This document shows positions 61,415-64,000 of a stretch of DNA of 64,000 bases, one piece after another. Origin of the DNA: JBBQWR01 sp038210495. GTDB taxonomy: Bacteria > Planctomycetota > Planctomycetia > Pirellulales > DATAWG01. A program made the translations under genes and the position numbers. The DNA is taken from positions 1 through 64,000 of the forward strand of contig JBBQWR010000014.1 in NCBI GenBank assembly GCA_038210495.1, given 5' to 3'. Positions within the stretch are counted from its first letter, which is position 1. The number at the start of each line of letters is the position of its first letter. The notes under the pieces are model-generated. The model worked only from the letters and a program-made list of their open reading frames with translations, was not told where the DNA came from and ran no database searches.

Positions 61415-62203
61415 ATGTCGCACTTTTTCCGAATTCTGTTGTTGAGCGTGCTGATATTGACGGTCGCCGAGTCCAATCTCTCGGCTCGCCATCGCCGGCG
61501 AGGATGCTGTTCGACTGCGCCAACTGGCTCGCCAGTATCTCCCGCAGGTGCGGTGGTTTCCAAGGGTCAGTCGGATGTGGCCACCGCTGCGTCGGCGACG
61601 CGGGCGGCGGCGTCTGCAACGCAGCCTTCTTGGCTCTCGTTGTTCGACGGCAAGACGCTCGGCAAATGGCAACCGTCTGAGTTTGGCACGCAAGGCAAGA
61701 TCGATGCGAAGGATGGCCGGCTTGTCATTGGGTTCGGCGACGGCTGTAGCGGCGTCACATGGAAGGGCGATTTTCCGAAACTCGACTATGAGATCGGCCT
61801 CGAAGCGATGCGCGTCGAAGGGACCGATTTCTTTTGCGGGTTGACGTTTCCCGTTCGGGACACGTGCTGTAGCTTCATCGTCGGCGGCTGGGGCGGAAGC
61901 GTGGTCGGCATCTCGTCGATCGATGGCGAGGACGCCGCCGCGAACGACACGACTCAGGTGAAGTCGTTCGATAACGGCAAGTGGTACGCGATCCGCGTCC
62001 GCGTGACGGGCGATCGAATTCGCTGTTGGATCGACAACGAGCGGATCGTAGACCAGCCGATCAAAGACCGCAAGCTATCGGTTCGTAGCGAAGTCGAAGC
62101 CTCGGAGCCGCTGGGGTTGGCGGCTTGGAAAACGACCGCCGCCGTGAGGGCCATTCAGTATCGCCGACTATCCGCAGACGAGGCCCAAGAAGATAAGAAG
62201 TAA
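61415..62203 (+). CDS. DUF1080 (3-keto-disaccharide hydrolase-like) secreted protein
   Basis: From the ATG at 61415 the product has 262 residues: a signal peptide (FFRILLLSVLILTVAES), a low-complexity Ala/Ser/Thr segment with CCSTAPTGSP (residues 30-70), and a DUF1080 domain starting WLSLFDGKTLGKWQ. The domain has the concanavalin-like jelly roll typical of the family, with FPKLDYEIGLEAMRVEGTDF and IRCWIDNERIVDQPI. DUF1080 proteins are common in planctomycetes next to Gfo/Idh/MocA enzymes and have been linked to 3-keto sugar hydrolysis. Convergence of this context with the lactonase and oxidoreductase fits sugar catabolism outside the cell. Confidence 0.88.
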   Translation: MSHFFRILLLSVLILTVAESNLSARHRRRGCCSTAPTGSPVSPAGAVVSKGQSDVATAASATRAAASATQPSWLSLFDGKTLGKWQPSEFGTQGKIDAKDGRLVIGFGDGCSGVTWKGDFPKLDYEIGLEAMRVEGTDFFCGLTFPVRDTCCSFIVGGWGGSVVGISSIDGEDAAANDTTQVKSFDNGKWYAIRVRVTGDRIRCWIDNERIVDQPIKDRKLSVRSEVEASEPLGLAAWKTTAAVRAIQYRRLSADEAQEDKK

Positions 62204-62406
62204 AGGCTGTGGTCGGCTGTACGCCGATTGCTTGGAATTAAAATTCTTCGAGCGTCCTCTTGCGGCGCCCTCCGCCGTGGCCGCCCCGACCTCCGCCTTG
62301 CGATTAGCTTGTCGTCGTCTCATAATATTGGGGTTCGTGCGTCACTCGTTGGAGCGCCGGCGGACCAGCCCTGACTCTATTCTTATTTGTCAAATTGCCG
62401 ACTCGC

Positions 62407-64000
62407 ATGCCTCCGCAGTTCGACTCTTACTACAAATGGCTTGGCATTCCGCCGTCGGAGCAGCCCCCGAATCATTATCGGTTGCTGGGCGTCAACCTAT
62501 TCGAAACCGACAGCGACGTCATTGCGACGGCCGCCGACCAGCGAATGATCCATTTGCGATCGTTTCAAGCAGGTCAGTACGCCAATGAGTCGCAGCAACT
62601 GCTCAACCAGGTGTCGGCGGCTAGAATTTGTTTGCTCAGGGCGGAGAAAAAAGGAGAATACGACGCCGCGCTGCACCAGTGGATGATGGCCGGCCAGCAG
62701 CAGCAAGATGCGCAGCGCCAGGCGGCGCAAGCGATGTCGGTCCCACCACCGGCCGGCCCGCCTCAGCACGACGTCGTCGAAGCGGCCGATTCCGAACCGG
62801 CGATCGAGCGAGCGTCCGATCCGCTGGATTACTCCGGCGCTGCCGGCGACCCGTTGGATTTTACAAGCAATTCGTCCGCGCCGCGTTTCAATGTCTCGCG
62901 GGCTGCGAAAACGCCCGGCGTCCCCGCCCTGATGATCGCGGGACCGATCGTCGGCTTGATCGTCGCGATCGCGGCAATTGCGATTTTTAATTCGCAAGAC
63001 AAGGACGAGCCCGATGCGGCGGCGCTGAAGTCCGCGGCAACGCCGAAGCGCGGCGACGATAAACGGGCTCCGTCGAGCGATTCGGCAAACAAAGCCGGCG
63101 ATCCATTCCGGCATCCGGTGGTTCCACTGACGCCTCACCGCCCGATCGGCTCGAACAATACGAACGGCCCGACCGGTGGCCGCGATAAGAAAGACGTTCC
63201 GCCTCGAACCGGCCCGCAACCGGTCGATAATCAGGCGGCCTCAAATACGACGGCGCCCTCCCCCCCCAACACGACGCCCGACAAAGGCTCGATGCCTTCC
63301 GTCGGTTTGCCGAGCGACTCTGGTTCGACGCCTACCGACGAATCGAAAACGGGCGGGCGCCCGGGGGTCGCGATCGATAATGTTTTCATCGCCTCCAACG
63401 AAAATCGGGCTCCGGCGCCCAATGCCGACATCCAGCTGAAGTTGCTCGCCAAGCTCCGGGAAATCCTCAAAGACGACTACGCCAAAGCGAAGTCGCCGGA
63501 TAGCCGAACAGAATTGATTCGCAAGCTCATCCAGCTTGCCCGCGAAACAAAGGACGATTTGCCGATGGCTTATGTGATGGTCAAGGAGGCGCTCGACACT
63601 GCCGTCCGGGCCGGCGATCCACGATTGGCCGCCGAGGCCGTCAAGTTAATGACCGAGAGATACCATGTCGACAACTCGGAAATCATCACCAAGAGTTTGG
63701 TTCAACTTAGTCACAGCGCCAAGACATCAGAGATCCGCGGCGTAATCGCCAAGTTCGCGCTGGATCTCGTCGACCCGGCGATCGCGGCGACTAAGTATGA
63801 CGCGGCCGTCGAGTTGGCTACCACGGCCGCAACGCTCGCCGCGCAGGAAAAAGAGCCGGTCTACCGCGACATGGCCCGCGACGCCGCCGATCGAGCCCGG
63901 CGTGCCCAACGTGCGTCGAGGGAATACGAGACGGCGATCGAGAAGCTGGCTGCGGCGCCCGACGATCCGGAAGCCAATTTCATGGCCGGCAAAGCCGAGT
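62407..64000 (+). CDS. membrane protein with J-like N-terminus, runs off the window (partial)
   Basis: The frame opens at the ATG at 62407 and is open for 531 codons to the right edge, with no stop. Residues 1-75 (YYKWLGIPPSEQPPNHYRLL, EYDAALHQWMM) form the small J-domain-like motif found at the start of many large planctomycete proteins. One membrane segment lies near residues 172-195 (LMIAGPIVGLIVAIAAIAIF). A Pro/Ser/Thr-rich linker (to about residue 330) leads to an all-helical region with TPR-like repeats (KLIQLARETKDDLPMAY, AVELATTAATLAAQEKE). The C-terminus is missing, so the function of the full protein is unknown. Confidence 0.8.
   Translation, partial: MPPQFDSYYKWLGIPPSEQPPNHYRLLGVNLFETDSDVIATAADQRMIHLRSFQAGQYANESQQLLNQVSAARICLLRAEKKGEYDAALHQWMMAGQQQQDAQRQAAQAMSVPPPAGPPQHDVVEAADSEPAIERASDPLDYSGAAGDPLDFTSNSSAPRFNVSRAAKTPGVPALMIAGPIVGLIVAIAAIAIFNSQDKDEPDAAALKSAATPKRGDDKRAPSSDSANKAGDPFRHPVVPLTPHRPIGSNNTNGPTGGRDKKDVPPRTGPQPVDNQAASNTTAPSPPNTTPDKGSMPSVGLPSDSGSTPTDESKTGGRPGVAIDNVFIASNENRAPAPNADIQLKLLAKLREILKDDYAKAKSPDSRTELIRKLIQLARETKDDLPMAYVMVKEALDTAVRAGDPRLAAEAVKLMTERYHVDNSEIITKSLVQLSHSAKTSEIRGVIAKFALDLVDPAIAATKYDAAVELATTAATLAAQEKEPVYRDMARDAADRARRAQRASREYETAIEKLAAAPDDPEANFMAGKAE

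Noticed and set aside
1..64000. Search for tRNA, rRNA, CRISPR arrays, transposases, integrases and phage genes
   Set aside because: No T-loop and anticodon pattern, no regularly spaced direct repeats with unique spacers, and no transposase or integrase motif was seen in any frame by eye. A tool such as tRNAscan-SE would be needed to exclude small RNAs.

Overview
The window looks like a chromosomal segment of a planctomycete, probably a Pirellulales-type member. This is inferred from the gene set, not from a marker gene. Supporting signs are a futalosine-pathway MqnD, a Tat-dependent Gfo/Idh/MocA oxidoreductase next to a lactonase and a DUF1080 protein, a sialate O-acetylesterase, a fliW-csrA pair upstream of flagellin, a split set of complex I genes, and a final gene with the N-terminal motif typical of large planctomycete membrane proteins. 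Many short palindromic repeats lie between genes. I see no rRNA, tRNA, CRISPR array, transposase or prophage.

Region 1 (0.3-21.4 kb) is a motility and surface-glycan island. Leftward genes encode a nucleotide-sugar dehydratase, a GNAT acetyltransferase, a DegT/DnrJ aminotransferase and a glycosyltransferase. Rightward lie fliW, csrA, a very large flagellin, two TPR-glycosyltransferase proteins (FlmG/OGT-like), a very large fliD, fliS and a GT8-like transferase. Leftward again come a GT4 glycosyltransferase and a decayed SPINDLY-like O-GlcNAc transferase. The simplest reading is synthesis, assembly and glycosylation of the flagellar filament, with FliW/CsrA linking flagellin level to translation.

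Region 2 (21.7-34 kb) has mqnD (menaquinone), a small membrane protein, a redoxin, a TatD nuclease, an unknown protein, and the membrane arm of complex I (nuoH-J-K-L-M-N). nuoI and the peripheral-arm genes are absent. Menaquinone is the likely electron acceptor of this complex. Region 3 (34-52.6 kb) is housekeeping: cupin, NtrB-like kinase, pnp and rpsO, a fatty-acid desaturase, comEC, an S1-domain protein, tag, a class IV aminotransferase, rpmB, gatC-gatA-gatB, an unlisted 42-residue membrane protein, fabF and acpP.

Region 4 (53.2-55.8 kb) is a small signalling cluster and the most unusual part. It holds a CsrA domain fused through a helical linker to an intact receiver domain, a stand-alone receiver, and a degenerate receiver with a novel C-terminal domain. 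The last gene carries an in-frame palindromic element that also forms the C-terminal tail of NuoH, so the same repeat appears to have entered two unrelated proteins in the same frame. Region 5 (56-64 kb) is carbohydrate-related: the esterase, an RluA pseudouridine synthase, the oxidoreductase, lactonase and DUF1080 protein, and a partial membrane protein running off the right edge.
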